Part shown: in pieces, positions 47,881 to 60,891 of the stretch
Layout of the letters: each line of letters starts with the position of its first letter
Numbering within the stretch: the first letter of the stretch is position 1
Assembly (NCBI GenBank): GCA_033239525.1
Contig: BSYO01000036.1
Coordinates: forward strand, 5,726,126-5,790,125
Source of the DNA: Nepenthes gracilis
Lineage: Eukaryota; Streptophyta; Magnoliopsida; Caryophyllales; Nepenthaceae
Direction of reading: 5' to 3'
DNA: 64,000 bases
Notes under the pieces: model-generated
What the model was told of the DNA's origin: nothing
The model's database searches: none
Seen by the model: the letters and a program-made list of their open reading frames with translations, nothing else
Program-made: the position numbers and the translations under genes

Positions 47881-49137
47881 CTTAAAGCTTGAAAGGGTCG
47901 ACCTATCAAAAAAAACGTATATGTCATTTGTCTCAAATTTTAATGGCATGGTCGCGAGTAGAAGATACTGCTTTTTTATTATACACTGTAAATTTTAGTA
48001 TTTTGATTTTAGTTTATTAAACTTTTGACCCGATAATATTATTAATGAGGATAATTAATCTGTATCTAATTGTAGGTTGGCTTATATTAATTTTGTATGG
48101 AGATAGAACATGTTGAATTCATAAGAATTTTGGATGAATATTTTAATAATTTTCTATCAATAGTTGATAATTATTTTTAGTTTTATAAAATAATAATTAT
48201 GATTAATTTGATAACAATAGGTGTAAATGTAATTAATAATATGATAATTAAATAAATTAGTTAATTAATATTAACAATTAAAAAAATTCAATAAGCCAAA
48301 GGCATTCACCCTCTTCCAGAATCAAATTCATCTCCCTAGGCATGCTCCGCTGACTACTTACGCTTCATCTTTCTTTTCCTCTTTAAAAGGTACGAATTTA
48401 AAATTAGTTTTTAATGATAATTTATAAAATTAAATTGATATATTTTTGAGATTAACTAATAGTTTTGGGTCAAATTTATTATGTTCTGCATTCTCATATC
48501 TATTTTAATCATAGGAAATATATACTTATCTTAACAATTTGATAAATTATAATAAACTATATTACATTGGATCCAAAATAAGATCAATTATCAATGACTT
48601 TGACATTTATTCGACCATAATATAATATCAACTTGTGATAAAAAAAGATGCTAACCAAAATTTTAAACTCATCATATGAAAATTATATTGAAACTTACAA
48701 GAAAACTACAAGAAATTTACTAACATATTTCTAAACTACAAATACTAAAAGCTTACTTTTTTGAGATATTTATAAATTATAAATTCTCATATCATTACTT
48801 AAACTAAACCAATTACATCATTATAGATTACCACACACTTATTGGTTCTTTTTTATTTTTGTTTACCAGGTTTGAACTCCTGTGAAGCATCTGGAGAGAA
48901 AAAAATAGTTAAAAAGTTAGTCAAATACTCAATAAGAATATAATAGTCAATAACATGCATATTTATCTTTAAAATAATTCATAAGGAGGAATATGGATTA
49001 TGATGCATATAAAAATGTATATATTCTTTTAGAATATTTTCATCATACAATTGACTTTTCTTTTTCTTGTACTTAATCCTTATTACTTGCCAACATATTT
49101 TGACCTTATATATATTGAGGAATTAGGGCTAGTAGGC
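47881..49137. other. AT-rich intergenic sequence
   Basis: Nothing recognisable beyond AT-rich DNA; no ORF, RNA or repeat that I can support. Confidence 0.6.
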
Positions 49138-51508
49138 TGTGACAGAACGGGTCATTTTTCTTGAATGACCTTTCTAAAAAAAACTTATTTAACCAAATTA
49201 GACTAATATGCAATGAATTTTAAATATCAAATTCTGTAGAAAATTAGGTAGAGTTTTCTCTCTAATTGGACAAAAACTATATATACAACCTGCTTCTGTT
49301 AAACCTGTACAAGCATATGAATATTTAGATTTTAAAATTTACTCCACAACACACATAGGACCAACAAATATCATATCATCCATAATTTTAACATAATACT
49401 CCTTAATTACTATGTTGAATCTAAATAGATATGTCATTTAGGTCTAAACAAATCCAAAGTCAAAGTCGTGAAAACATAACTAGATCCATAAACAACCTAC
49501 GAAAGTATAACGATAATCCATAATAATAACAATATGCCACAATTTAACATACAATATTAATCTAACTTGACTATTTACATTTCGATATATTAGACATATC
49601 CAAAACTCTAAACTTCCGAAGTCCAGCAAATCTCTTTAAGCAAAACCCCTGTTCTTACTCTAACTAATCGAGTATCGACTCGTGGGTCTCATCTGGAAGG
49701 AAGAAGAAGTAAGAGTGAGCAAAAATTCAGTAAGGCACATAAAAACATTAAGAAACATATAACTTTATATTCAAAATATAACAATACATATAGATACATA
49801 TGAACATATACAAGGAAGAGTGACAATTAATAAATCCCAAGACATGCATAAAAATAAAACCTTCATAATGCCATACGATTTCTCGTTTCCTTTTAAATTT
49901 CTTATCTTATCAAATTATACAGAAAACTTGTTCTTAACTTCTTATTTTCTTAGAAAATTCTACTCTTAAGATCAAATTTTTATAATTTTCACTCTAGGAG
50001 AACAACCCATAGTTGAAGCCCATAACTAAGGCCCGTGACTGAAGTTTGTGGCCCAAGCCCATAACTAAGGCTCATGGTCGAAGCCCGTGGCCAAAGTCCA
50101 TAGCTAAGGTGCAGAATATCCCCTTTCTTATCCTAATTCATAAGTCATATAATTTCATATTCTTAAGATATAAGTCTTCACATAACTTCCATCACATGTA
50201 TAACATAATTTGAAACTTAGAAGATCTTACCATTTGAGCCAAGCATCATTCTAAAGCTTCCGATCATGAATTCCTTTATAAAAAAATCATACATAATTTC
50301 CAACACATATACAATTCAATTTGTTTAACATATATGCGGTCAAACCTTGTTATTCAAGTCTATCAATATTCCAAAAAATGCAATTAGACACATACAAATG
50401 GATGCAACTTAATTAACAATTAAGTAATGTGGAATTATGCAAAAATTATCAAAGAGCTCGGGTGAACAGTGCATGGTTATGCATATTGGGTAATTTATGA
50501 AATTTCGGGCATTTAATGGGTAAATTACTAAATTTAAGACAGGGTAAATATAACCTTAATTCAATTTATGCATAAACCTCAAAATATGTACTCAAACGAG
50601 GTCCAGACACTGGTCTAGGGTTTCATGAACGAAAATCCACAAAAAATTATCAAATCGGGTATCCAATTGATAAATTAACTTATCTAGGATATAGAAAATG
50701 ATATTCTAATATCAATTTATACAAAAGCCCTAAAAATCGGAAGCCGAAATCATCCGGGTGTGGGTGAACAATGCGCACACATGGGTTAGGGTTTCCTTGA
50801 AAAAAGTTTCATATAAAATCACAAATTTGGATACTGAATCAATAAATTAACAAGCCCAAGTCATAAGTAATTATATTTTAGTCCCAAATCAAGCAAAAGC
50901 CCCAAAAATTCATTGGTAATTTGTTCGGACACAGGTTAGGGTTTACCTTGTTTGAAAACCAATCAAATCGACAAATTTGAGCACCAAAATTACATATATG
51001 CATGCTTAAGTCCTAGGTAATACAAAATATAACTCAAATTGGGAATCGGAATGAGGATACCCGACAAAAACAAGACGGAAGTACAAGAAAACGAAAGAGG
51101 ATGGTATAAGTGCACTTATCTCGAACCATCTATCACTTTTCTAAATAGTTCTCAAACCGATTCGGACTCAAGACCTCGTTCTCCACCTTCTTTCTCTTCC
51201 TCTTCCCTCTCACTCTCTCTCTTATTTCTCCTAAAAAAGAAAAATGGCCGAGAAAACATGCACGCGGTGCTTTATTCTTCAGGTTGACGCTCGAGTGTTG
51301 GCTGGGCGTGTAGCAGCCGTGCCCATTCTGCCTACCCAGCGCCCGATGGGCACTAGCCTATGGGTCTTGGGAGCCACAGTGCCTCCTCAAGCACCTGGCG
51401 AGCCCACTTCACTGAACATTAATCTTCCTACATGGATTTAAGTCTAATTTTAATTATATTGATCCAGCTTCCTCCTAATTATTATGTTTTGAAACTCGGA
51501 TCGTTACA
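49138..51508 (-). repeat. LTR of element 3 (left)
   Basis: 2371 bp ending GATCGTTACA. It includes a CT-rich run (51185-51230) and a GC-rich block (51256-51412). Confidence 0.8.
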
Positions 51509-54398
51509 TTCTCCCCCACTTATAAAAATTTCATCCTCAAAATTTAACGAACCCCCAATTCGACATAAGAGCAGGTAAGTCATTCCAAACCCTTCGTGGT
51601 GCTTCCAAAACATATCCTTGATTGGGGATTACCCTAGAGAATTTTATCCATTCAAATTATCCAAGTCCTCAACATCTAATACTCCCATATAAAAAATCGG
51701 GGTCTAAAACTTATTGTAAGACAAATCCTTAACTTCCCACAACAACTTAATCCCAATTACACACTCGCTTCCCTAGTCATCGACACATGAGAGACGTTAT
51801 GAAAGTCCATCAATTGAAGGCAAGTCAAAACTTCAAAGGAGCCTAACATAGAATTTCAAACGACTAATAGGTTTTTACTTCGATTCATCGTAAGCCCCGA
51901 AACGACTATTCACTTAGAACCTCAATCTTATTCCAAGATCTCTTAGGTCAAAGGCCAACTGCTTTTGTTGCGCTACTCTAGTTAACAATTTATTAGGACA
52001 TCCAAACTCTCATGCAATCTCATATTCACGGATTTAAAGCAATCATCTAGGTTACCTTGGCTATAACCTAAGAAAATCCCCAAATACTAACGCAACTAGG
52101 GCAAGGCCCTTAATTCTCTAATTACGATTAACTTAGAAAACACAATTGAGATGATACCCCAAAATTTGGCACGACCCCTAAACCATTACCTAAGTCTCAA
52201 AACTTAAATGCTCAGCAAACTCATTATTTCGTTGGCATACCAATGAGCCCATCCAATTGATCCCATACATTACCCAAGTTGTGATAAACAGATCGTCCTT
52301 AAAAACTAATCCATAATTATTGAAACATTCAAAGTCCTTACCACCTTAACAACTTCGAAGCAAAACCACAATGACTTTTTCATTCTACAATTTTGTAGTT
52401 CTAATACTTTGAAAGCGATTCTGATTCCCAATTCAAGAGCGCTATGCCCATAGCCCAAATATGGGAACCTACACGCGGCTCACCTTTCACAGTCCCTATG
52501 AAGTATTGAGGGCACATTAAGTCTAAAAACTCCTAACATCAAACTACAATACCAATGTTCTCTTTCTTTAAAAGATACTGAGGGTTCATCATTACATTTT
52601 TTAAACAGGTTTACCTATTTGCACCAACGCATGATCATATCATCTGATTGACACAACTACTTGGACCTTTAGGACTAGCTGGGTAATAACTACATCCATA
52701 TGCAAAACTTAAAAATCCTCGAAGCAAACTTTAGCTGCAACTCCAAACCATGATTAGGGCAATTTCAATCATGGGCTTCTCCCCCACTTAAATTCAAGGG
52801 CAACCACCCCACATGATGCAGGAAAGGCATAGTCCTGAACTTCCTCGAAGTTATTATATTCAACCACAACATGCTTGATTCATTGGGGCCAACCCAAACG
52901 ATATGGTCGTCAATTTACCTTTTAATCCTTGAAAGCCATTCTTATCTGACTTACTCTGTTGGATATTATTTGCTATTAAGTCATGCGTCATGCAGACATT
53001 GTAAAATTCCTCGATGGGCACTTAACGGATATCTTATCATATTAAATTGTGACCAAGGAAACTGTATACCCACACTACGCCGCTCAGTCCTTTCTAATTA
53101 GACGTCTCTTAATCTCTACAAGCCACGATCGTGTTACCAAAGAATCTGCATGCTCAAACAATATCTTTCCTTATCGAGCTTGGCCGAAAGATTCAACCCA
53201 TAATATTCATAAGTATGCAAATAAATCTATAAACCCAAACAGCATTGCTCGGACTCACCACGATTGTTTCTAAAGTCTTGAATACTGCTACCGACACAAC
53301 CCCTACTTATCATTAATCGATGACATTCGACTATAGACTGGCCTTCGAAAACCCCACACCTCGATGAAATGTCAAATGATTCATTTATTCATACTGGCAC
53401 AATAACTCATCAACCAAATACCAGCAAAATCAGACCAAGGTTCAGTACCACAAAAAAATCCCAATCAACCCAACTAATCATACCTACGGACACGAGAAAA
53501 CGTTGTAGGCACCAGCATGACTTATATCAAACCTAAATCTTCCAATAAATAAACTTTGGAACACAAGAAATATATATATATATATATACTCAAAACCCCA
53601 GATTAGTACATCCATTGAAATGTCTAGATTCGGAAATCCTTTCTTCCACCACGGTAGACAATTCCTCAATATTAGTGCCATTACCATGGAATCTTGATTC
53701 TATGCACTAGACCACACCTCCGTCCGACCCACGAAATGTGGACCATTTCTAATCATGCGGTCGAACTGTTCCCAAATTGAGACATGCTCTCGAAAATCCC
53801 ATTAAAACAACATATTCATCCCTAGAGCATTCCAAACATCTCACACTATATCTCTTATCCTCAAGGCCTATAATTCTACCCCATTTATCATACTGGCTAG
53901 GTTGATCAGGTATCCCTTTTTAACGAATTACTAGTCAAAGGACATCAACTAAGAACTGATCAAGCCTAAACTTTGAACCTAAACAGATTAATCTAGACCT
54001 CAAATCAAAGCCAATCAACTTAAGCACTAAATTAGTACCAGTCAAATTTGAACCTCAATGTGCCTCCCTATAGCTCCTTTCAACCTCACGGTTGACCACT
54101 GCCATGAATAGACCTTCACCTAAGAGTCATAGTAGCCACTAATATCCTATCTGAAGGCAACAACGCAGTTAAATTATTCTTAAGATACTATTTAAGATGC
54201 GGGAACTAGACAACCAAACTTACCTTTATCTCTAATTTAGTTCAAGTCTAAACTAGCCAACCAGAATAATTATGAATATCTAATCTGACTTAACTTGTCC
54301 TATGCCTACATCTACTTATCAAATCAATTTTAATTGATCCTAAACTTCTGTATATGATTTAAATCAAACCTAAGGCATATCTTTTCTTTGATACCATC
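51509..54398 (-). other. Non-coding internal region of element 3
   Basis: 2.9 kb; no retroviral domain found. It ends with the primer site on the - strand. Confidence 0.72.
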
Positions 54399-56590
54399 TG
54401 TAATGGAACAGCACATTTTTCTCAAATAACCTCCATAAAAAATAACTTATTTAACCAAATTAGCCTAATATGCAATGAATTTTAAACATCAAATTCTGCA
54501 AAAAATTAGGCAGAATTTTTTCTATAATTGGACAAAAATCATATATATAACCTACTTCTGTTAAACTTGTACAAATATATAAATATTCAGATTTTAAAAT
54601 TTACTCTACAACACACACATAGGACCAACAAATACCATATCATCCATGGCTCCAACACAATACTCCTTAGCTACTACGCTGGATCTAAATATAGATGCCA
54701 TTTAGGCCTAAACAAATCCAAAGTCAAAGCTACGAAAGTATAATGATAATCCATAATAATAACAGCATGCCACAATTTAATACACAATATTAATCTAACT
54801 TGACTATTTATATTTTGATACATTAGATATATCCAAAACTCTAAGCCTCCGAAGTCCAGCAGATCTCCTTAAGCAAAACCCTATCCTTTCTCTAACTATT
54901 CGGATACCGACTCGTGGCTCTCATCTGAAAGAAAGAAGAAACAAGGATGAGCCAAAACTCAACAATGCATATAAAAACATTAAGAAACATGTGACTTCAT
55001 ATTCAAAATATAACGATACATACATATATATATATAGGAAAGAGTGACAATTAATAAATCCCAAGACATGTATAAAAATAAAACCTTCATAATCATATAG
55101 AAAACTTGTTTTTAACTTCTTATTTTCTTAGAAAATTCTATTCTTAAACCCAAATTTTCATTGTTCTCTTTGCGAGGGAACAATCCATAGCCAAAGGGTG
55201 CGGAATATCCCCTTTCTTATCCTAGTTCATAAGTCATACAATTTCATGTTATTAAAATATAAGCCTTCACATGACTTCCATCACATGCATAACATAACTT
55301 GAAACTTAGAAGATCTTACTATTTGAGCCAAGCATCATTTCAAAGCTTTTGATCACGAATTCCTTTGCAAACAAATCATACATAATTTTCGGCACATATA
55401 CAGTTCAATTTGTTTAACATACATACAGTCAACCCTCATTATTCAGTTCCATCAATATTCCGTAATATGCAATTAGACATATACAAATGGATGCAACTTA
55501 ATTAACAATTAAGCAATACAGAATTATGTAAAAATTACCAAAGAGCTCGGGTGAACAGTGCACAGTTACGCATATCGGGTCAATTATAGAATTTCGGACA
55601 TCAAATGGGTAAATTGCTAAATTCAAGACATGGGTGAATATAACCTCAATTCAATTTATGCATAAACCTCAAAATATGTGCTTAAATGAGGTCCAGGCAT
55701 GGGTCTAGGGTTTTACGAATGAAAATCTACATAAATTCACTAAATCGGGTACCCAATTGATAAATTAATTCACCGAGGATATGGGCAATGATATTCTAGT
55801 CTCAATTTATGTAAAAGGCCTAAAAATCGGAGGCCGAAATTATCTGGATGCGGGGTGAACAGTACTTGCACATAGGTTAAGGTTTCCTCAAACAAATTTT
55901 CATAGAAAAATATAAATTCGGATACCCAATCGATAAATTAACAAGTACAAGTCATGGGTAATCATATTCAAGTCCTAAATCAAGCAAAAGCCCCAAATAT
56001 TCATGGTTAATTCGTCCGGGCGTGGGTTAGGGTTTGCCTTGTCTAAAAACCGATCAAATCCACAAATTCGGGTATCAAAATTACATATATACATGTTTAA
56101 ATCCTAGATAATACAAAATATAACTTTAATTGGGTATTAGAACAAGGATATTCGACGAAAATAAGACATAAGTGTAAGAAAATGAAAGAGGAGGGTATAA
56201 GTGCATTTACCTCAACCCGATCTATCACCTTTCTAATTGGCTCTTGGACGAATTCGGACTTGGGAGACTCATTCTTTACCTTCTCTCTCTTCCTCTTCCC
56301 TCTCTCTCTCTCTCTTATTTCTCATGGAAACAAAAAAATGGCCAAGAAAATGCACACGTGGCACTTTATTTTGCAAGCCAGTGCTCAAATCCCGGCTGGG
56401 CGCATGGTAGGTGCACCCATTCTGCCTACCTAGTGCCCGTCCCGAGTGCTGGTCCATGGGTCTTGGGCGCCACGGCGTCGCCTCGAGTGCCCAACGAGCC
56501 CACTTCACCGAAAATTAATCTTCCTATGTGGATTTAAGCCTAATATTGATTATATTAATCCAGCTTTCTCATAATTATTATGTTCTAACA
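54399..56590 (-). repeat. LTR of element 3 (right)
   Basis: 2192 bp, colinear with the left LTR but lacking some blocks, for example near the 50000-50100 equivalent. It ends TGTTCTAACA instead of the expected ...CGTTACA. Confidence 0.78.
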
Positions 56591-58439
56591 GTGTATTTGA
56601 TCGATATCTAGATTGTGTTCACTCTACACAATTAAAGGCCAAAATTGCATAACACTGTGATACTTTTTTTCTTATTTGCATCCCGAAGACAGGATGAATT
56701 ATATTCACTCTACACAAATCAAATGCTTTATCTTCCCTATTTACATCCCGAAGATAGGATGTACTACCTATTGTCTCTCGGTAGTCATGGCCAAAATCAT
56801 ATAACGATACTTATTCAAATAATGACCTACACTATAATATCCTAAGACATGTCAGAGAATACTATCCGTTGAAATAAATCTTTTGTTCAATTTCTTTACT
56901 TCTTAAAATTTTATAGTGAAAGCTCTTATTTATAATCTTATTTCTTCTTCTTAAGTTTCTCACCTTAGAGAAAATTCATATTTCTTTGGTATCATATTGG
57001 CTTCCACTCATGCATAAACTCAAGTATAAACATATCTTATACATTTGTAATGAAATCACGATAAAACACATTGTATATTTTCATAATAAAATCATATCAA
57101 TGTATAACATAAGTTCATATATATTTTAACATGTATTGAACTTATTTTTAAATAACATATTATTTAATCTTTGGTCCATAAATTCCATTATTTACCAGTT
57201 CACTAATAGGTTCAATTCCAATTCATCTCTTTAACCAATTTGATCACAAATTTGCTTATGGATCGGTTCAATTTTTCATAATATTCAGTCGGTTATATTA
57301 TTTGAGTCGATTCACCATTATCCATATAATAAGTGGCTGGTTTATTATTTTAAAGGAGCATATAAATACCGGTTCACTTACTAAATTAGTCGTTTCTTTA
57401 GAAATCAGTTCATTAAATATCTTTAACATCTAATTTTTATAATGGCCAACAGATTTACATGATGTATCACTTGATCACTAATTTAACATACCTTATATGG
57501 CCAGTTTATTATTTATTTTCTAACCGGTTTACACTAAATTAATAAGATAGCAAAAGTGTAAATTTGTCGATTTAGTGACAATTTTCATTCTGGGCCCTGT
57601 TCAGTGACAAAATTAAAGTATTTTAAAAAAAACTATTTTATATAGTGATAGTTTAATCCATTTTCCTAAATTGTCCTGATATAGCATCAATAGGGATGCA
57701 GGATATGGTTCGACTGTCATTTTGGGGTCTGATTTGGTAGTTAAATCCTACCAAATTTTACAAGTTGATACTTAATATCATTTTAACATACTAAAGATAC
57801 TTTGCCTTCCGGTTCAGCTGAATTGGGGCCCGGTTTGACCCATTTTCATGGGCTGAAATTCAAGATTTTGGCAAATTGTTGAAGTTCAGTCCGGATTCTG
57901 ATATGTGGTCCAGTTCAGTGACCATATCAAAGAATTTTTGGAAAACATTTTACATGGTGATAGTTCAACCTTAGTACTAGAAAATATGTCTAGGTTGGAT
58001 GCTAGTTCAATGGGTTCATGGCCGGTTCAGTCCACCAAAGTGGACAGCCAGATTTGCATCAGCATCAGCAAGGATGCAGAGGTGAGTTTTGCTATTCATT
58101 CAGAGATCCGGTTCAGTGGTTCATTCAACTTATTTTCATGAGCCAATTTTACACAATATTAATAAGGGTCTTAACTAATTGGTGATCAAGTTTGAGCCGG
58201 TATGGTGGTCGAACGGAGGCCGGTTTGGCCTGATTTTCCCAAACTGCCATTTCTAGTATTCTGGTGTAATTTGGCCGGTTCGGTTCACTCAATTTTCTTG
58301 AGGCTGAATTGGTTGAATTTTCAATAGATATTTTTAAATCAACTTCATGACATCTTAGAGGGTTCATTAAAGTTTCTATACTAATTTTTATAGAGCTTGA
58401 ATCGATAAAAAACGTGATGAAAATCAGCACCAACAGCAA
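56591..58439. other. Unclassified AT-rich sequence
   Basis: Near 56618-56761 the words TTCACTCTACACAA and CATCCCGAAGAYAGGATG each occur twice, a local duplication. From 57590 on, TTCAGTGA...ATTAAAGTATTTT words suggest older members of the 190-bp repeat that follows. No gene supported. Confidence 0.45.
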
Positions 58440-59070
58440 TCCTTGATTTTCTCAGTTCAAACTACCAGTTGACTCAAAACTCTCTGAATCCGACCTAATT
58501 CATAAGAATTATTTCAAAATAAAAATACAGTGATTTAGCCAACATATTAAATTTTCTTCACTAAAATTGTTATGTAATAAATTGGCTAATAACGGTATAC
58601 AAAAATTAGAATATCAGCAAGTATAACAGCAGGTTACAGAACCAACTTCATGATGCATGTTTCTGAATTTTGACTATTCTAACATGGTAATATTAAGGCT
58701 TATTTTAGAATAAAAATATGGTAATTTAGTTAACATCTTAAAGTATATCAACTAAAAATTTTATGGCATAAATCGATCAAATAAGGCATATAAAAATTCA
58801 AACATCAGTATGGTACACAGAGTTCAGCAATAGAGTCCCATTTTAACATGTTGTTGAACTTTGGTCCTTTTAGTATGGCAACGGCAAGAATTATTCCAGA
58901 ATAAAAATATGATGATTTAGCTACCATATTAAAGTATTTTCAATAAGAATTTCATGACATGAATCGATCAAATGAGATAAAAAAAAATTTAGATATCAGC
59001 AAGGTACAACGGAGTTCAGAAACAGAGTCCCATTTTGACATGTTGCTAAACTTTACTCATTCTAGCATGG
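58440..59070. repeat. Tandem repeat with a period of about 190 bp, three units
   Basis: Equivalent positions lie at 58531 (TGATTTAGCC), 58721 (GTAATTTAGT) and 58913 (TGATTTAGCT). Each unit carries ATAAAAATA before this point, AAATTTTCTTCAC-like sequence after it, and GAGTTCAG/ACAGCAGGTTAC towards its end. Units are roughly three-quarters alike; an even more decayed unit may precede. Confidence 0.68.
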
Positions 59071-60249
59071 TTTTGGTGGGATTTTTAAGTATTAGACCAA
59101 AAATATTTTAAACTAAGATCAAGAATTCAACAACAAATCAAAGAGGTAAAGGAGTTCTTGTCTGAAAATATTTTTAATTAAATTTTGAAACTTAGCAGCC
59201 AACCAGGTCTTCTTAGTTCTGGTTCAGCGTTCCTTTCTGTTTTGCTCCCCTTTTTCCTCTAGCTTCCCCATGGTTTCTTCATCTTTTCTTTTTATTTAAT
59301 TACTTTTCAATATACTTAGTCATCACCCAAAAAATTTAGAGTTGCCACATGCCACTATGAAATGGCAAATTGTTATTAAACCAAGCCATGCAAAAGGTTA
59401 AGGTGGCTCTTCTTCCTCTTGCCACTTGGTGGTGTCTCATTGGAAGTTAATTTTTAATATTTCTTTGATTCTGTATTAGCCTCGTGTCCCTTACTCTTTG
59501 TAGGCCATATTTTCTCTTTTAATTACTTAATTTAATTGGTAAACAACACATGAAATTGGGATGGGAATGAGCTGCCATGGACTTCTTACTGAATTTCTTA
59601 GAAATTCAACTGATTTAAGGAGCTTCTATGTGTTTTTGTTGTGTTGCTGATTTATATAATTTTACTTAATTCATTTAATTCACACTATATTTAATCAATT
59701 GGCTAAGTTTGGTTGCTAATCGGGTGTAATTTTAGTAACCAGATTATCTTGTCATTAACCGAAATAAATTCGATTATTAATCGATTTGTGAATTTATTAA
59801 CCGAATTACTTCCGTATCATATATTCTATCATTTATTAACCAAATGTGTAGTTCGTTTCATCAAATAAATTTTTATCGTATTTCGGTGAAGTTTCTAATT
59901 TTTGAATTTTACTATTTAGTGATCTTAATTTTATATGAATTAATTTAGTTTACTGAATTATGAATAATGAAATCTCGATCCATACTAAATTAGATTTTGA
60001 ACAAAAATAAATTAGATTGAGTAACGCCTAACCAATACTTAACCCACATTCATCTATATTTTAGACAATAAAGACGCATCTAAGGAATACCTTTTGGGCG
60101 ATCATGCATATTGTACGACAGATTGGTCGCGCCCGATGTGTGCAAATTAGTGCACGAGTATATTTTAGACACAATGTTAGTACTTGTTGCGTGTTTAATA
60201 GACGCTTGTATGCTGTATGAATTGTGATTTGCCATCTAATTCACACCTA
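59071..60249. other. AT-rich sequence upstream of gypsy gag-pol
   Basis: No gene. TTAACCGAA-type words repeat at 59750-59830. Part of it may be a decayed LTR, but I cannot place borders. Confidence 0.45.
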
Positions 60250-60281
60250 ATTAGCACATATGTGCTAATGTTTTATAAATA
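60250..60281 (+). promoter_or_regulatory. 20-bp palindrome next to a TATA box
   Basis: A perfect palindrome ATTAGCACATATGTGCTAAT (60250-60269) ends four bases before TATAAATA (60274-60281). A purine-rich leader follows (60320-60375), the layout of an LTR promoter. Confidence 0.5.
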
Positions 60282-60828
60282 GACCTCTTGACCAAAATTA
60301 AGTTATTTTCAACTGATCAATGAAAGAATAGAGAGAAAGAAAATAGAGAAGAACAATGAAAAAGAAAGGAGAAATCCAAGGGAAAAATAAAATAAATCTC
60401 ATTAAAAATCAAGTAAAAACAAGTGCATTAGACCTTTCTTCCTTTATTGATGTTCATTTATGATTTTCTTAAATATTTATTATTTTAAATACTCATTTAT
60501 ATGTTACTTTCGTAACTAAAGCATTTATACATAACATGTATATGATTTTACTCTCATTTAATGAATCATTTATGAAATATATATTTTAAATTCATACACA
60601 TTATATTTAAATATTCAATTTATGGAGCAATGCTCACCCATGTCTTAAATTTATGTTTAATACTCTGATATGTTTTTAATTCTTAAATATATATATTTTT
60701 GTATGCCTTAAATTTTTATATAACTATTTATACATATTTTATATTTTAAAAAATTGATGAAATTATACCAATTATATTGATTTCTTACAACCATAGCCCT
60801 ACATGTTTACAAATCGCATAGTTTGGTT
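60282..60828 (+). other. Probable leader / LTR remainder before gag
   Basis: AT-rich, starting with a GA-rich block; no primer binding site of the TGGTATCAGAG type was found, so the LTR border is unknown. Confidence 0.4.
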
Positions 60829-60885
60829 CTTATAAGTTCCTAAAATACAAGTTAAAATATAAAATATATTTTAGGAACTTATAAG
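60829..60885. repeat. Perfect 19-bp inverted repeat just before gag
   Basis: Arms CTTATAAGTTCCTAAAATA (60829-60847) and its exact complement (60867-60885), separated by 19 nt. The second arm ends six bases before the gag ATG at 60892. Confidence 0.8.
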
Positions 60886-60891
60886 TTGACG

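Larger units (their letters stand above)
49138..56590 (-). mobile_element. Non-coding LTR retrotransposon, element 3 (older)
   Basis: LTRs at 49138-51508 and 54399-56590 start TGTGACAGAACGG and TGTAATGGAACAG on the + strand. On the - strand the primer site TGGTATCAAAG (54386-54396) and the purine tract (complement at 51509-51525) are in place. The internal 2.9 kb aligns in blocks with element 2 (for example 53790-54060 against 27560-27840) and has no gag or pol. The two LTRs are clearly more diverged than those of elements 1 and 2. Flanks TAGGC and GTGTA do not match, and the right LTR end lacks about 15 bp. Confidence 0.82.
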
